Below are positions 55,706-64,000 of a stretch of 64,000 bases of DNA, one piece after another (the stretch's first letter is position 1; every line of letters starts with the position of its first letter). Both the position numbers and the translations under genes were made by a program. Source of the DNA: Phenylobacterium parvum (GTDB lineage Bacteria; Pseudomonadota; Alphaproteobacteria; Caulobacterales; Caulobacteraceae); NCBI RefSeq assembly GCF_003150835.1, contig NZ_CP029479.1, positions 124,001 to 188,000 of the forward strand, in the 5' to 3' direction. The notes beneath the pieces are model-generated. The model made no database searches. It was given only the letters and a program-made list of their open reading frames with translations, and was not told where the DNA came from.

Positions 55706-57463
55706 GTGTGGCCAAAATTTCGCCAGCCCGAGGATCCCGGCCTTGAACAGCCCGACGCCTGGCGCGAAGGGGACCCGGAGGGCCGTCATGGCGCCATCTG
55801 TGGCTGTGGGGCCTGCGCCGTCCGCCGGGGCGAGACGGAATCGGACCCGGCCAACGCCTACCTCAACCTCTCCGAACGGGGTGGGACGGCGCCGAACGGC
55901 AAGCCCAGCTTCACCCTGGACCAGGTGGCGAACCGCCTGACCGGCGGCGAGGCGGGCTGGGGCGTCATGGGCCAGCCCTTCACCGTCAGCTATGCCTTCC
56001 GGGCGAACGCGCCGGGCGTCATGCCCTCCGAGACCACCGGATTCTCGCGCTTCAACTCAGCCCAGATCCAGCAGGCCGAACTGGCGCTCCAGGCCTGGTC
56101 AGACGTCAGTGGGATCCGGTTTGCGCGGGTCGGGAGCGGCGACGCCGGCGAGGGGGCCTATTCGGATCTCGCCGTCATCCTCTTCGCCAACTACGCGACC
56201 GGTCCAGAAGGTGCTGTCGCCTTCGCCTACTATCCCGGCTCCCTCGACTTTGCGGCGCGTTCGGGCGACGTCTGGGTCGACGCCACGCGCAGCTACAACC
56301 AGCTGCCCCTGGCTTCCAACTACGGCGGCATGGTCCTGGTCCATGAGATCGGCCACGCCATCGGCCTGGCCCACCCGTCGACCTACCCGTCCACTGGGAC
56401 CCCGACCTATGCCGCGGATGCGAGCTATTTCGAGGACAGTCGCCAGTACACGGTGATGAGCTATTTCGGCGGCTTCAACACGGGCGCCTCCCTCCCGGGG
56501 TACTCCGCCGTTCCGCTCCTCGACGACATCGCGGCCATCCAGGCCGAGTATGGCCCCAACATGTCCACCCGCACGGGGGACACGGTCTATGGTTTCAACT
56601 CCAACGCCGGCCGTCCCTGGTTCGAGGCGGTGAGCCGCACCTCCATCATGCAGTGGGCGGTCTGGGATGCGGGAGGACGCGACGCCTTTGATTTCGCCGG
56701 CTATCCGGACAACCAGGTCATCGACCTGAGGCAGGGTTTCTTTTCCGACGTCGGCGGTTACCGCGGCAATGTCGCCATCGCCCGGGGAACGGACATCGAG
56801 GACGCCCTGTCCGGATCCGGCAATGACAGCCTGACGGGGAACGCCCTGGCCAATCGCCTGAACAGCGGCGCCGGGGCCGACACGGTGTTCGGGGGGGAGG
56901 GTGCGGACACAGTCATCGACACCCAGGGCTCCAACTACCTTCGCGGCGACGCCGGCGATGACTCCGTCTTTGGCGGCTCGGGCTTCGACGACATCAACGG
57001 CAACATGGGCGCCGACACCCTTCGCGGGAACGACGGCGAGGACTGGGTCGTCGGCGGCAAGGACAACGACCTGATCTTCGGCGATGCGGCCTTCGACATC
57101 GTCTACGGCAACATGGGCAATGACACGGTCGACGGCGGGGCAGGCAACGACTGGGTCCGCGGGGGTCAGGGCGACGACTCCGTCATGTCCGGAGCGGGCG
57201 ATGACTGGCTCTGGGGTGACAGGGGCAACGACACGATCAGCGGCGGAGCCGGCGCGGACCTGTTCTATTCCTTCGCGGGCGCCGGGATCGACCGGATCAC
57301 CGACTTTTCCTACGCCGAGGGCGACCGGCTGAAGCTGGAGGGAAGCCCCTCCCGCACCATCAGCCAGGTGGGCGCCGACGTCATCGTCGACATGGGCAAT
57401 GGCGACCAGGTCATCCTGGTCGGCGTCTCCCTCGCAAGCCTCGGCAGCGGCTGGATCGTCTAG
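55706..57463 (+). CDS. Serralysin-type RTX metalloprotease (SapA-like)
   Basis: This 585-residue secreted zinc protease has the catalytic HEIGHAIGLAH at residues 213-223 and the Met-turn VMSYF at 250-254. A beta-roll of repeated GGxGxDxxx calcium-binding motifs (about 370-520) and an RTX-type C-terminus follow. It lacks a Sec signal, as expected for type I secretion. The N-terminus has a cysteine cluster, CGCGAC (about 32-37). The start is GTG with GGAGGAAG upstream. Caulobacter SapA, which clips misfolded S-layer protein, belongs here but is longer (658 residues by memory). No ABC exporter genes are in the window. Confidence 0.9.
   Translation: MWPKFRQPEDPGLEQPDAWREGDPEGRHGAICGCGACAVRRGETESDPANAYLNLSERGGTAPNGKPSFTLDQVANRLTGGEAGWGVMGQPFTVSYAFRANAPGVMPSETTGFSRFNSAQIQQAELALQAWSDVSGIRFARVGSGDAGEGAYSDLAVILFANYATGPEGAVAFAYYPGSLDFAARSGDVWVDATRSYNQLPLASNYGGMVLVHEIGHAIGLAHPSTYPSTGTPTYAADASYFEDSRQYTVMSYFGGFNTGASLPGYSAVPLLDDIAAIQAEYGPNMSTRTGDTVYGFNSNAGRPWFEAVSRTSIMQWAVWDAGGRDAFDFAGYPDNQVIDLRQGFFSDVGGYRGNVAIARGTDIEDALSGSGNDSLTGNALANRLNSGAGADTVFGGEGADTVIDTQGSNYLRGDAGDDSVFGGSGFDDINGNMGADTLRGNDGEDWVVGGKDNDLIFGDAAFDIVYGNMGNDTVDGGAGNDWVRGGQGDDSVMSGAGDDWLWGDRGNDTISGGAGADLFYSFAGAGIDRITDFSYAEGDRLKLEGSPSRTISQVGADVIVDMGNGDQVILVGVSLASLGSGWIV
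56808..57264 (+). repeat. RTX (GGxGxDxxx) nonapeptide repeat array
   Basis: About 16 imperfect 27-base units code for calcium-binding nonapeptides such as GGAGNDWVR and GAGDDWLWG within the metalloprotease gene. They fold as a parallel beta-roll after secretion into calcium-containing medium. Confidence 0.85.
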
Positions 57464-57466
57464 CCC

Positions 57467-57694
57467 TCAGAACCCCCCCGTCGCCATCGCCGCCAGGGCC
57501 ATGGCCAGGCACACCCCCGCCGCCGGCAGGGCTGTGAACTTCTGGTGGGCGCCCATCTCCACGCGGGCCAGGCCCATCAGGGCGGCCCGGGCCATGTCGG
57601 CGGGGGCGACCCCGTGGGCGGCGACCTGGGCGGACTGGTCGGCGATCCGGGCTTCTCCCTGGGCCAGGGCCAGTAGCCGGACCGCGCCCCGGGT
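57467..57694 (-). other. Coding-like stretch without a start, in frame after mocA
   Basis: On the minus strand, the frame that contains mocA continues open past the mocA stop for about 75 codons, reading LALAQGEARIADQSAQVAAH, then a short alpha-helical and hydrophobic end (VCLAMALAAMATGGF) before TGA. Composition is protein-like and codon positions look selected, but there is no ATG, GTG or TTG until the middle. It may be a small membrane protein with an unusual start, or the remnant of a disrupted gene. Nothing opposite it is convincing. Confidence 0.35.
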
Positions 57695-58327
57695 TCAGCC
57701 TCGCCGTGGGTCTCCCAGGTCCTCGGGCCGGTCGACGTCGAAGAGGACCCCGGGGTCCGGGCTCTCCACCCTGGCCAGCCCGGCGTCCAGGCTGGCGAGG
57801 ACCTCCCGGGCGCCGGCGTCCCCGCTGGCCCTTGCAAGGTCGGGCAGGAGTGCGGCGGAGAAGAGGACCGGGTGACCCCGGCGTCCCCTGAAGGTCGGTG
57901 CGGCGGCCGGGGCCCCGGCCTCCACGGCGGCCATGAGGGGCGCGAAGATCTCCTCCGGTATGTCCGGCATGTCGCCGAGAAAGACGAAGACACCCCTCAT
58001 GCCCGGCGGCAGGGCGGCCACCCCGGCGCGCAGGGATGCGCCCATGCCCTCGGCGTGGTCGGGGGCGTGCACCAGGCGGAGCCGCTTGGCGCCGTCCATG
58101 CGTTCGGCGGCCGCCCGGCAGGCGTCCCCGACGGGTCCCGGGTCCGTTCCCGTGACGACGATGACCGGGTCAGAGGGCGTCGACAGGGCCGCCTGCACGG
58201 CCCCGGCCACCAGGGGCGCCCCACGCCAGGGCGCCAGAAGCTTGCCGCCGCCAAAACGACGTCCCGCCCCCGCCGCCAGCAGGATGGATGCGTAACCCGA
58301 CCCGAGCCCGACTTCCGCCCCTGTCAT
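57695..58327 (-). CDS. mocA: Molybdenum cofactor cytidylyltransferase MocA-like
   Basis: This 210-residue NTP-transferase has the nucleotide signature [16 protein letters not shown] (family LAAGxxxRxGxxK) and FLGDMPDI. MocA adds CMP to molybdopterin to form the dinucleotide cofactor of xanthine-dehydrogenase-family enzymes. The presence of xdhC at the other end of this cluster, and of a xanthine-oxidase-family enzyme in the window, favours MocA over MobA. The ATG at 58327 is chosen; it is divergent from moaA with 31 bases between, so the promoters overlap or the start is leaderless. Confidence 0.82.
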   Translation of the reverse strand: MTGAEVGLGSGYASILLAAGAGRRFGGGKLLAPWRGAPLVAGAVQAALSTPSDPVIVVTGTDPGPVGDACRAAAERMDGAKRLRLVHAPDHAEGMGASLRAGVAALPPGMRGVFVFLGDMPDIPEEIFAPLMAAVEAGAPAAAPTFRGRRGHPVLFSAALLPDLARASGDAGAREVLASLDAGLARVESPDPGVLFDVDRPEDLGDPRRG

Positions 58328-58358
58328 GTTCCGTCGTCCCCGCATATGTTGCCCTGGC

Positions 58359-59390
58359 ATGACGCCGCTCGACACCGCGCCCGCCGTCCAGTCCCGCCCC
58401 CGCCTCGTGGACGGGTTCGGCCGCGCCGTGACCTATCTTCGGGTCTCGGTGACGGACCGCTGCGACCTGCGCTGCGTCTATTGCATGGCCGAGCATATGA
58501 CCTTTCTGCCCAAGGCGCAGGTGCTGACTCTCGAGGAGCTTGAGCGCCTCGCGTCGGCCTTCATCGACCTGGGCGTGCGGAAGATCCGCATCACCGGCGG
58601 CGAGCCGCTGGTCCGCAAGGGGGTGATGGACCTGTTCGGCGCCCTGTCGCCCCGTCTGGCCGCCGGCGACCTGGACGAGGTGACCCTGACGACGAATGGC
58701 ACCCGCCTGGAGACCTTCGCCGCCGGCCTGGCGGCGTCCGGCGTGCGGCGGGTGAATGTCTCCCTGGACAGCCTCAATCCCGAGACCTTCCGCCGGCTCA
58801 CCCGGGGTGGCGACCTGGCCCAGGTCCTGCGCGGGCTTGAGGCCGCCCGGGCCGCCGGCCTCGCCGTCAAGATCAACGCCGTCGCCCTGCGGGACGACAA
58901 CGCCGACGAGCTTCCTGACCTCGTCGCCTGGGCCCACGCCCAGGGTTTCGACGCCACCCTGATCGAGGCCATGCCCATGGGCGAGATCGACGTGGACCGA
59001 AGCGACCAGTTCCTGTCGCTGCGGGATGTCCGGGCCCGGCTGGAAAGCTACTGGACCCTGACCGACCTTGACCTGACCACCGGCGGTCCAGCCCGCTACG
59101 TCCGGGTGGCCGAGACCGGCGGGCGGCTGGGCTTCATCACCCCCCTCAGCCACAACTTCTGCGAGCTCTGCAACCGGGTGCGCCTGACCTGCACGGGGAC
59201 CCTGCACACCTGCCTTGGCCGCGAGGACGCCAGCGACCTCCGGGCGGTGATCCGCAGCGGCGCGTCGGATGGCGAGCTCCGCGAGGCGATCCTGCGGGCC
59301 ATCGACGCCAAGCCTGAGGGCCACGATTTCCGGATCGACCGCAACGCTCCGCCCTCCGTGCAGCGGCACATGTCCACGACAGGGGGCTGA
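58359..59390 (+). CDS. moaA: GTP 3',8-cyclase MoaA
   Basis: This 343-residue radical-AdoMet enzyme has the first cluster at C35-x3-C39-x2-C42 ([10 protein letters not shown]) and the second in [20 protein letters not shown]. The GGEP motif is [10 protein letters not shown]. It converts GTP to the cyclic intermediate of molybdopterin synthesis with MoaC. The C-terminus ends in GG, as is typical for MoaA. It is first of the rightward moaA-D-E-B-C-moeA series. Confidence 0.96.
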   Translation: MTPLDTAPAVQSRPRLVDGFGRAVTYLRVSVTDRCDLRCVYCMAEHMTFLPKAQVLTLEELERLASAFIDLGVRKIRITGGEPLVRKGVMDLFGALSPRLAAGDLDEVTLTTNGTRLETFAAGLAASGVRRVNVSLDSLNPETFRRLTRGGDLAQVLRGLEAARAAGLAVKINAVALRDDNADELPDLVAWAHAQGFDATLIEAMPMGEIDVDRSDQFLSLRDVRARLESYWTLTDLDLTTGGPARYVRVAETGGRLGFITPLSHNFCELCNRVRLTCTGTLHTCLGREDASDLRAVIRSGASDGELREAILRAIDAKPEGHDFRIDRNAPPSVQRHMSTTGG

Positions 59391-59392
59391 CT

Positions 59393-59632
59393 GTGGCGAG
59401 GGTGCTCCTGTTCGGGCGGCTCGCCGACATCGCCGGCTGGCGGGAAAGGGACATTCCCGCCCGGACCCTGGCCGAACTGAGGGGCCGGATCGCGATGGAG
59501 GACCCCGCCCTCTTCGAGGCCCTGCAGGCGCCGGCGGTCCGCACCGCCGTCGACCAGTCCCTGGTGAGCCTGGACGTCGATCTCGGGGCCGACTCAGAGG
59601 TTGCCTTCCTGCCGCCCATGAGCGGGGGCTGA
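59393..59632 (+). CDS. moaD: Molybdopterin synthase sulfur carrier subunit MoaD
   Basis: This 79-residue ubiquitin-fold protein ends in PPMSGG, the diglycine tail that is thiocarboxylated. It starts MARVLLFGRLADIAG and provides sulfur for molybdopterin dithiolene formation together with MoaE. The start is GTG, two bases after the moaA stop. No MoeB-type activating gene is in the window. Confidence 0.95.
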   Translation: MARVLLFGRLADIAGWRERDIPARTLAELRGRIAMEDPALFEALQAPAVRTAVDQSLVSLDVDLGADSEVAFLPPMSGG

Positions 59633-59635
59633 GGC

Positions 59636-60082
59636 GTGATCCGGCTGGTCAGCCAACCCTTTGATCCCGGCGAGGCCCTGGCCGAGTTCTGCCGCGACCG
59701 ACGCGAGACGGGGGCCGTCGCCAGCTTCACGGGCCTGGCCCGGGCCGAGGCCGGGCAGACCACCCTCCTGGAGCTGGAGGCCTATCCCGGCTTCACCGAA
59801 AAGGAGATCGCCCGGCATGAGGCTGACGCGCGGGAACGCTTCGGCCTCCAGGACACCCTGATCCTCCACCGGACCGGCGCCATCCCGCCCGGCGAGGCCA
59901 TTGTCTTCGTCGCGACGGCCGCGGCGCACCGCCGCGCGGCCTTCGAGGCCTGCGACTTCCTGATGGACTACTTGAAGTCCCGGGCGCCCTTCTGGAAGAA
60001 GGAGACGGGCCCGGACGGCGCGCGGTGGATCGAGCCGACCGAGCGGGACCGAGACGACCTGGCGCGATGGGAGACCCAATGA
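59636..60082 (+). CDS. moaE: Molybdopterin synthase catalytic subunit MoaE
   Basis: This 148-residue protein has the family segments GAVASFTGLARAE, YPGFTEKEIARH, HRTGAIPPGE and the catalytic-lysine region DYLKSRAPFWKKE. It converts the cyclic precursor to molybdopterin, using sulfur from MoaD. The start is GTG, three bases after moaD, and the stop overlaps moaB by ATGA. Confidence 0.96.
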   Translation: MIRLVSQPFDPGEALAEFCRDRRETGAVASFTGLARAEAGQTTLLELEAYPGFTEKEIARHEADARERFGLQDTLILHRTGAIPPGEAIVFVATAAAHRRAAFEACDFLMDYLKSRAPFWKKETGPDGARWIEPTERDRDDLARWETQ

Positions 60083-60638
60083 CCTCTGCGACCCCGATCA
60101 CCCTCACCCCCGGAGGCCGGATCGACCCGGCCCGGCCCTTCGTTCCGGTCCGCATCGCCGTCCTGACCGTCTCGGACACCCGGGATGAGGAAAGCGACAC
60201 CTCCGGACATGTCCTGGCCGACCGGGTCACGGGCGCCGGGCACGTCCTGGCCGACAAGGCCATCGTCCGGGACGACGTCGATGAGATCCGCGCCCGGATC
60301 CTGGCCTGGGTCGACTCCGGCCAGGTCGACGCCGTGATCAGCACGGGCGGCACGGGCATCACCGGCCGGGATGTGACGCCAGAGGCCGTGGAGCCCCTGT
60401 TCGACAAGCGCATCGATGGTTTCTCGGTGGTCTTCCACCTGGTCAGCTTCCAGTCCGTGGGACTTTCCACCCTGCAGTCCCGCGCAACCGCGGGCATCGT
60501 CAACGGCGTCTTCGTCTTCTGTCTCCCGGGGTCGAACGGAGCGGTGAAGGACGGCTGGGACAAGGTCATCCAGGCCCAGCTCGACAGCCGCCACGGGCCC
60601 TGCAACATGGTCGAACTCATGCCGCGGCTGCTGGAAAA

Positions 60639-60642
<4 letters not shown>
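60079..60642 (+). CDS. moaB: Molybdenum cofactor biosynthesis protein MoaB
   Basis: This 187-residue MogA/MoaB-fold protein has the motifs [15 protein letters not shown] and [16 protein letters not shown] and the C-terminal [14 protein letters not shown]. It adenylylates molybdopterin before molybdenum insertion by MoeA, or serves a MogA-like role. Its ATG overlaps the moaE stop as ATGA; the longer open frame upstream lies within moaE. It has a normal length for the longer MoaB class. Confidence 0.93.
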
Positions 60643-61105
<463 letters not shown>

Positions 61106-61109
<4 letters not shown>

Positions 61110-62296
61110 AGCTGATGACGGTCGAGGCCGCCCGGGCGGCCATGCTGGCCGCCATCCGACGGCTGGGTCCGGTCGAGCTTGCATTGCAGGACGCCTTGGG
61201 CCGCATGCTGGCCGAGGACATCCACGCCGTCCGCGACCAGCCTCCCTTCACCAATTCCTCCATGGACGGCTGGGCGGTCCGCAGCGCCGACGGTCCCGGG
61301 CCCAGGAAGATCATTGGCGAGAGCGCCGCGGGCCATGGCTTCGAGGGGCCCCTCAGCGCCGGCGAGGCGGTGCGCATCTTCACCGGGGCGGCCCTGCCTG
61401 CAGGCGCCGATGCGGTCGTGATCCAGGAGGATGCCCGCCGGGACGGCGAGACAGTGGAGGTCCCTGCCATCGAACCCGGCGACAATGTGCGCCAGGCCGG
61501 CCGCGACTTCCGGGCGGGCGGGCGGCTCCTGTCCGAGGGGCTGAGGCTAGATCCCTGGCGTCTTTCTCTCTGCGCCTCCGCCGGGCGTGACCGGGTCCGG
61601 GTGGTCCGCCCCCCACGGGTCAGCCTCGTCTCAACGGGCGAGGAGGTCGTGGAGGCGCCGGCCGTTCCCGGGCCCTGGCAGATCTTCGACTCCGGCTCGC
61701 CGGGCCTGGAGGCCATGCTGCGCACCTGGGGGGCGGAGACCCGACGGGTGACCGGCGTGCGTGACCGTCGGGAGGCGGTTCGGGACGCTATCGCCGCCGC
61801 AGACGGGGACCTCGTCGTCACTCTCGGCGGCGCCTCGGTCGGCGACCACGACCTGGTCCGCGCAGCCGCTGGCGACCTGGGGCTGGACATGCGCGTCGAG
61901 AGCGTCGCCGTCCGTCCCGGCAAGCCCACCTTCTTCGGCATACTGGGGGATGGACGTCCCCTTCTGGGCCTTCCGGGCAACCCGGCTTCCGCCTTTGTCT
62001 GCGCCGAGCTCTTCCTGCGGCCCCTGGTCGCCGCCCTTGAAGGGCGACCGTCCGCCCCCTTCCTCCGGTCCGTCCGTCTTGTGGGGCCCCTCCCGGCGAA
62101 CGGCCCCCGCGAGCACTGGATGCGGGCCCGGCTTGTCCCCGGCCGGGATGGGGAGGCCGTGGAAGCCTTCCTGGATCAGGACTCCTCACTCGTCAGGGTA
62201 TTCTCCGAGGCCGACGCCCTGCTGCGCCGCCTGCCTCACGCTCCCGCCGCCGCCGCCGGCGACGCTGTGGAGGTCCTGCCCCTCCTCAGGGGCTGA
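61106..62296 (+). CDS. moeA: Molybdopterin molybdenumtransferase MoeA
   Basis: This 396-residue protein has the MoeA domains in order: [13 protein letters not shown] near residue 47, [17 protein letters not shown], the MogA-like core with STGEEV and [12 protein letters not shown], and [11 protein letters not shown]-terminal beta domain follows ([21 protein letters not shown] onward). It inserts molybdate into adenylylated molybdopterin. It is the last gene of the moa series; xdhC faces it tail to tail after 15 bases. Confidence 0.95.
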
Positions 62297-62311
62297 AGAA
62301 CCGGGCCCGGG

Positions 62312-63286
62312 TCAGGCCTTTCGCCCGCCGCCGAAGCGCTCGGCCATGATTTCGCCGATCACCGAGACGGCGACCGCCCAGGGCGCCTTGCCGCCGATGT
62401 CCAGGCCGATGGGGGCGTGGACCCGGGACAGGACCGTTTCCGGCACGCCCGCCGCCCGCAGGGGGGCCAGGCGCTCGTCCAGGCGCCGCTTGGCGCCCAG
62501 CAGGCCCACATAGCCCGCCGCGGATGGAAGGGCGGCGGCCAGGGCCTCGCGGTCCACCTCCAGGTTATGGCTGGCGATGGCGACGGCGGTCCAGGCGTCG
62601 GTCCCGATGGCGGCAAGAGCCTCCGCGGGGGACTGTCGGCTGTAGGCCAGGCCAGGGACCGGCGGCGGGGCCTCTGGCCCCTTGCCACGCACCAGGGTGG
62701 TCTCGAAGCCGGACTGGGCGCCCAGGGCGGCGATGGCCAGGGCGGTGGGGTCGGAGCCGAAGACCACCAGCTTTTGGGCCGGATCGCAGCGGCGGGTGAA
62801 GGCGCCGTCCCAGGCCTCGACCTCGCCGGGCGCCCCGCAGGCCCGACGACGCCCGTCTGTGACCCAGTCGGCCGGCCGGCGTGCGGCCCAGGCCTCGAGG
62901 AGGATGGCGAGGGCCGGGTCCGAGGCCTCGAGGCGTTCGAGCAGGATCTCGATCCGCGCGCCGCACAGCAGGCGGATGTCCGGCCAGGGGCTGCCCTCGC
63001 CATAGACAAGGCGCCGGGGCTCGCCGTCGGCGAGGCAGGCGTATGCGTGGTCGGCGATGTCCGACTCCACGCATCCGCCCGAAAAGTACCCGGCCACGGG
63101 GTCGGGGCTCGCATCGCCCGAGTCGATGAAGACCATCTGGGTCCCCACGGGCCTGGGACCGCCGCCCTCGACGGCGACCAGGGTTGCGAGCACCGAGGTG
63201 CGGCCGCGCCGCCGTGCGTCGTCCAGGGCGCGGCGGACGTCATCGACGAAACCGAAGACAGGCCAGTCGGGAAGGGGGGTTCTCAT
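62312..63286 (-). CDS. xdhC: XdhC family molybdenum-enzyme maturation protein
   Basis: This 324-residue protein has the XdhC N-terminal domain (ATLVAVEGGGPRPVGTQMV, FSGGCVESDIADHA with a conserved Cys) and the C-terminal Rossmann domain (KLVVFGSDPTALAIAALG, GYVGLLGAKRR, PIGLDIGGKAPWAVAVSV). It binds the sulfurated molybdenum cofactor and loads it into xanthine-dehydrogenase-family enzymes. Together with MocA it implies that the host uses cytosine-dinucleotide molybdoenzymes, such as the IorAB-like enzyme in this window. xdhA and xdhB are absent here. Confidence 0.92.
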   Translation of the reverse strand: MRTPLPDWPVFGFVDDVRRALDDARRRGRTSVLATLVAVEGGGPRPVGTQMVFIDSGDASPDPVAGYFSGGCVESDIADHAYACLADGEPRRLVYGEGSPWPDIRLLCGARIEILLERLEASDPALAILLEAWAARRPADWVTDGRRRACGAPGEVEAWDGAFTRRCDPAQKLVVFGSDPTALAIAALGAQSGFETTLVRGKGPEAPPPVPGLAYSRQSPAEALAAIGTDAWTAVAIASHNLEVDREALAAALPSAAGYVGLLGAKRRLDERLAPLRAAGVPETVLSRVHAPIGLDIGGKAPWAVAVSVIGEIMAERFGGGRKA

Positions 63287-63297
63287 GGGGGCCGAAT

Positions 63298-63312
63298 TTA
63301 ACGTCCTGTAAG
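63298..63312. promoter_or_regulatory. CtrA-box-like element upstream of the terminal gene
   Basis: TTAA-N7-TAAG (63298-63312) is a six-of-eight match to the CtrA consensus TTAA-N7-TTAA. It lies in the 102-base divergent region between xdhC and the aldo/keto-reductase-like gene, and TTAA is rare in such GC-rich DNA. This is only suggestive. Confidence 0.25.
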
Positions 63313-63388
63313 CATTTCAGAAACCGCTTCTTCAGGCATTCAGGCGAGGATGCGGCCTCAAGTCACCCAGGGCGCGCCTGAAGAACTC

Positions 63389-64000
63389 ATGTCTTCGCCG
63401 GTTTCCAAGCTTGGCCTCGGTTCGGGGCAGTTCGGCCTCGATCAGGCGCCGGTCCGCGGACGTTCGGCCCAGGCCGAGGTCCGGGACATCCTCGAGGTCG
63501 CGGCCCGGGCAGGCGTCCGCCTGTTCGACGTCACGGGCCGCTCCGTACAGGCCGAGCGCGAGATCGGCGCCGTCCTGCCCCGCCCGGATCGCTTCAACGT
63601 CTGCATCTCCACCATCCGGCCAGACCGGGGCCCCGACATCGTCGAGGCCGAGGCCCGGGCCAGCCTGGCCCGTCTGGGAGTCGAACAGGCCGAATGCATT
63701 TTCGTGCCCTCGGTGGCAGAGCTCCTCGGTCCCCATGGCGCCGTCCTCTGGGATCGCCTGAAGGCTCTTCGGGATGAGGGCCTGACCCGGAAGATCGGCG
63801 TGTCGGTCTTCGCCTCCGACGATCCCCTCGGCGTGGCCCGCCGCTTCCGGCCCGACATCGTCCAGGCGCCGGCGAGCCTGCTGGACCAGAGGCTGATCAA
63901 CGACGGGACCCTCGCCGCCATCGCCGGCCTGGGCATGGAGGTCCACCTCCGCTCGATCTTCCTCAACGGCCTGCTGCTGTTGCCGCCGGACCGTGCGCCC
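63389..64000 (+). CDS. Aldo/keto-reductase-fold protein lacking catalytic residues, possibly KidO-like (partial)
   Basis: The gene is cut by the window end after 204 codons and stays open. It begins MSSPVSKLGLGSGQFGLDQA and follows the aldo/keto reductase barrel (RKIGVSVFASDD, LLDQRLI). However, the catalytic tetrad is largely gone: in FDVTGRSVQAEREIG the tyrosine of D-T-A-x-x-Y is replaced by Ser. The Lys strand reads FNVCISTI and the His strand ECIFVPS. A nonenzymatic reductase homologue of this type in Caulobacter is KidO, which links NAD(H) to DivJ and FtsZ control. The assignment to KidO rests on memory and on the presence of DivL and ChpT nearby. Confidence 0.7.
   Translation, partial: MSSPVSKLGLGSGQFGLDQAPVRGRSAQAEVRDILEVAARAGVRLFDVTGRSVQAEREIGAVLPRPDRFNVCISTIRPDRGPDIVEAEARASLARLGVEQAECIFVPSVAELLGPHGAVLWDRLKALRDEGLTRKIGVSVFASDDPLGVARRFRPDIVQAPASLLDQRLINDGTLAAIAGLGMEVHLRSIFLNGLLLLPPDRAP

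Noticed and set aside
56808..57264. Tandem DNA repeats that could be a CRISPR or satellite
   Set aside because: The repeats are in frame, 27 bases long, and code RTX calcium-binding nonapeptides; there are no spacers.

Overview
The window is a gene-dense, very GC-rich (about 70%) stretch of an alphaproteobacterial chromosome, almost certainly from the Caulobacteraceae (Caulobacter/Phenylobacterium/Brevundimonas-like). The strongest evidence is two lineage-specific cell-cycle proteins: a DivL-type kinase whose phospho-acceptor position holds tyrosine at exactly residue 550, and a ChpT histidine phosphotransferase. Supporting signs are an Ala/Lys-rich N-terminal tail on the ATP synthase beta subunit, an F1 operon without F0 genes, a very short epsilon subunit, a SapA-like RTX metalloprotease and MmcB. 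I saw no rRNA, tRNA, IS element, prophage or CRISPR array. No stretch over 300 bases lacks a gene.

Layout. 0.2-10.2 kb: a leftward, translationally coupled operon acyltransferase-tsaE-amgK-murU-addB-addA-trxA. 10.3-18.2 kb: rightward mmsA, zapE, sdhCDAB behind a good housekeeping promoter, then a ferredoxin reductase/ferredoxin pair. 18.2-23.2 kb: divL (leftward), a divergent uncharacterised protein plus minimal metallopeptidase, a lipocalin, mmcB and a RegA/ActR-type regulator. 23.3-28.4 kb: SCO protein, PHA depolymerase, YgjP-like metallopeptidase, a class A PBP and a small hotdog-like protein. 28.6-33.5 kb: atpHAGDC. 33.6-43.5 kb: an exported hypothetical, then a leftward block: hydrolase, rppH, YibQ-type deacetylase, ctpA, EnvC-like LytM protein, rlmH, amidase, rsfS, nadD and a ProA-like dehydrogenase. 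43.6-47.6 kb: an isoquinoline-oxidoreductase-like molybdoenzyme (two subunits), a divergent cytochrome c and a CysG-like protein. 47.6-57.5 kb: MFS transporter, glutaryl-CoA dehydrogenase, cysQ, chpT-cheY-cheR, two small membrane proteins, hydrolase, cupin, RTX protease. 57.7-63.3 kb: molybdenum-cofactor cluster mocA / moaA-moaD-moaE-moaB-moaC-moeA / xdhC. The window ends inside an aldo/keto-reductase-fold gene that has lost its catalytic residues.

How the genes work together. Three themes recur. (1) Cell cycle and envelope: DivL and ChpT act on the CckA-CtrA relay; ZapE, CtpA, the EnvC-like protein, PBP1A, AmgK/MurU and possibly a KidO-like protein concern division and wall remodelling. (2) Energy: succinate dehydrogenase, F1-ATPase, the SCO copper chaperone and cytochrome c. 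(3) Molybdenum: cofactor synthesis, the MocA/XdhC maturation pair and one molybdo-hydroxylase.

Most of the window is ordinary core genome. The points that deserve a second look are key-residue losses (RegA-like Asp to Glu, deacetylase Asp-Asp to Gly-Gly, LytM ligands, the dead aldo/keto reductase), an rsfS gene that appears to start at CTG, and a CysG homologue ending inside a partial methyltransferase domain. I did not find a convincing wholly new multi-gene system.
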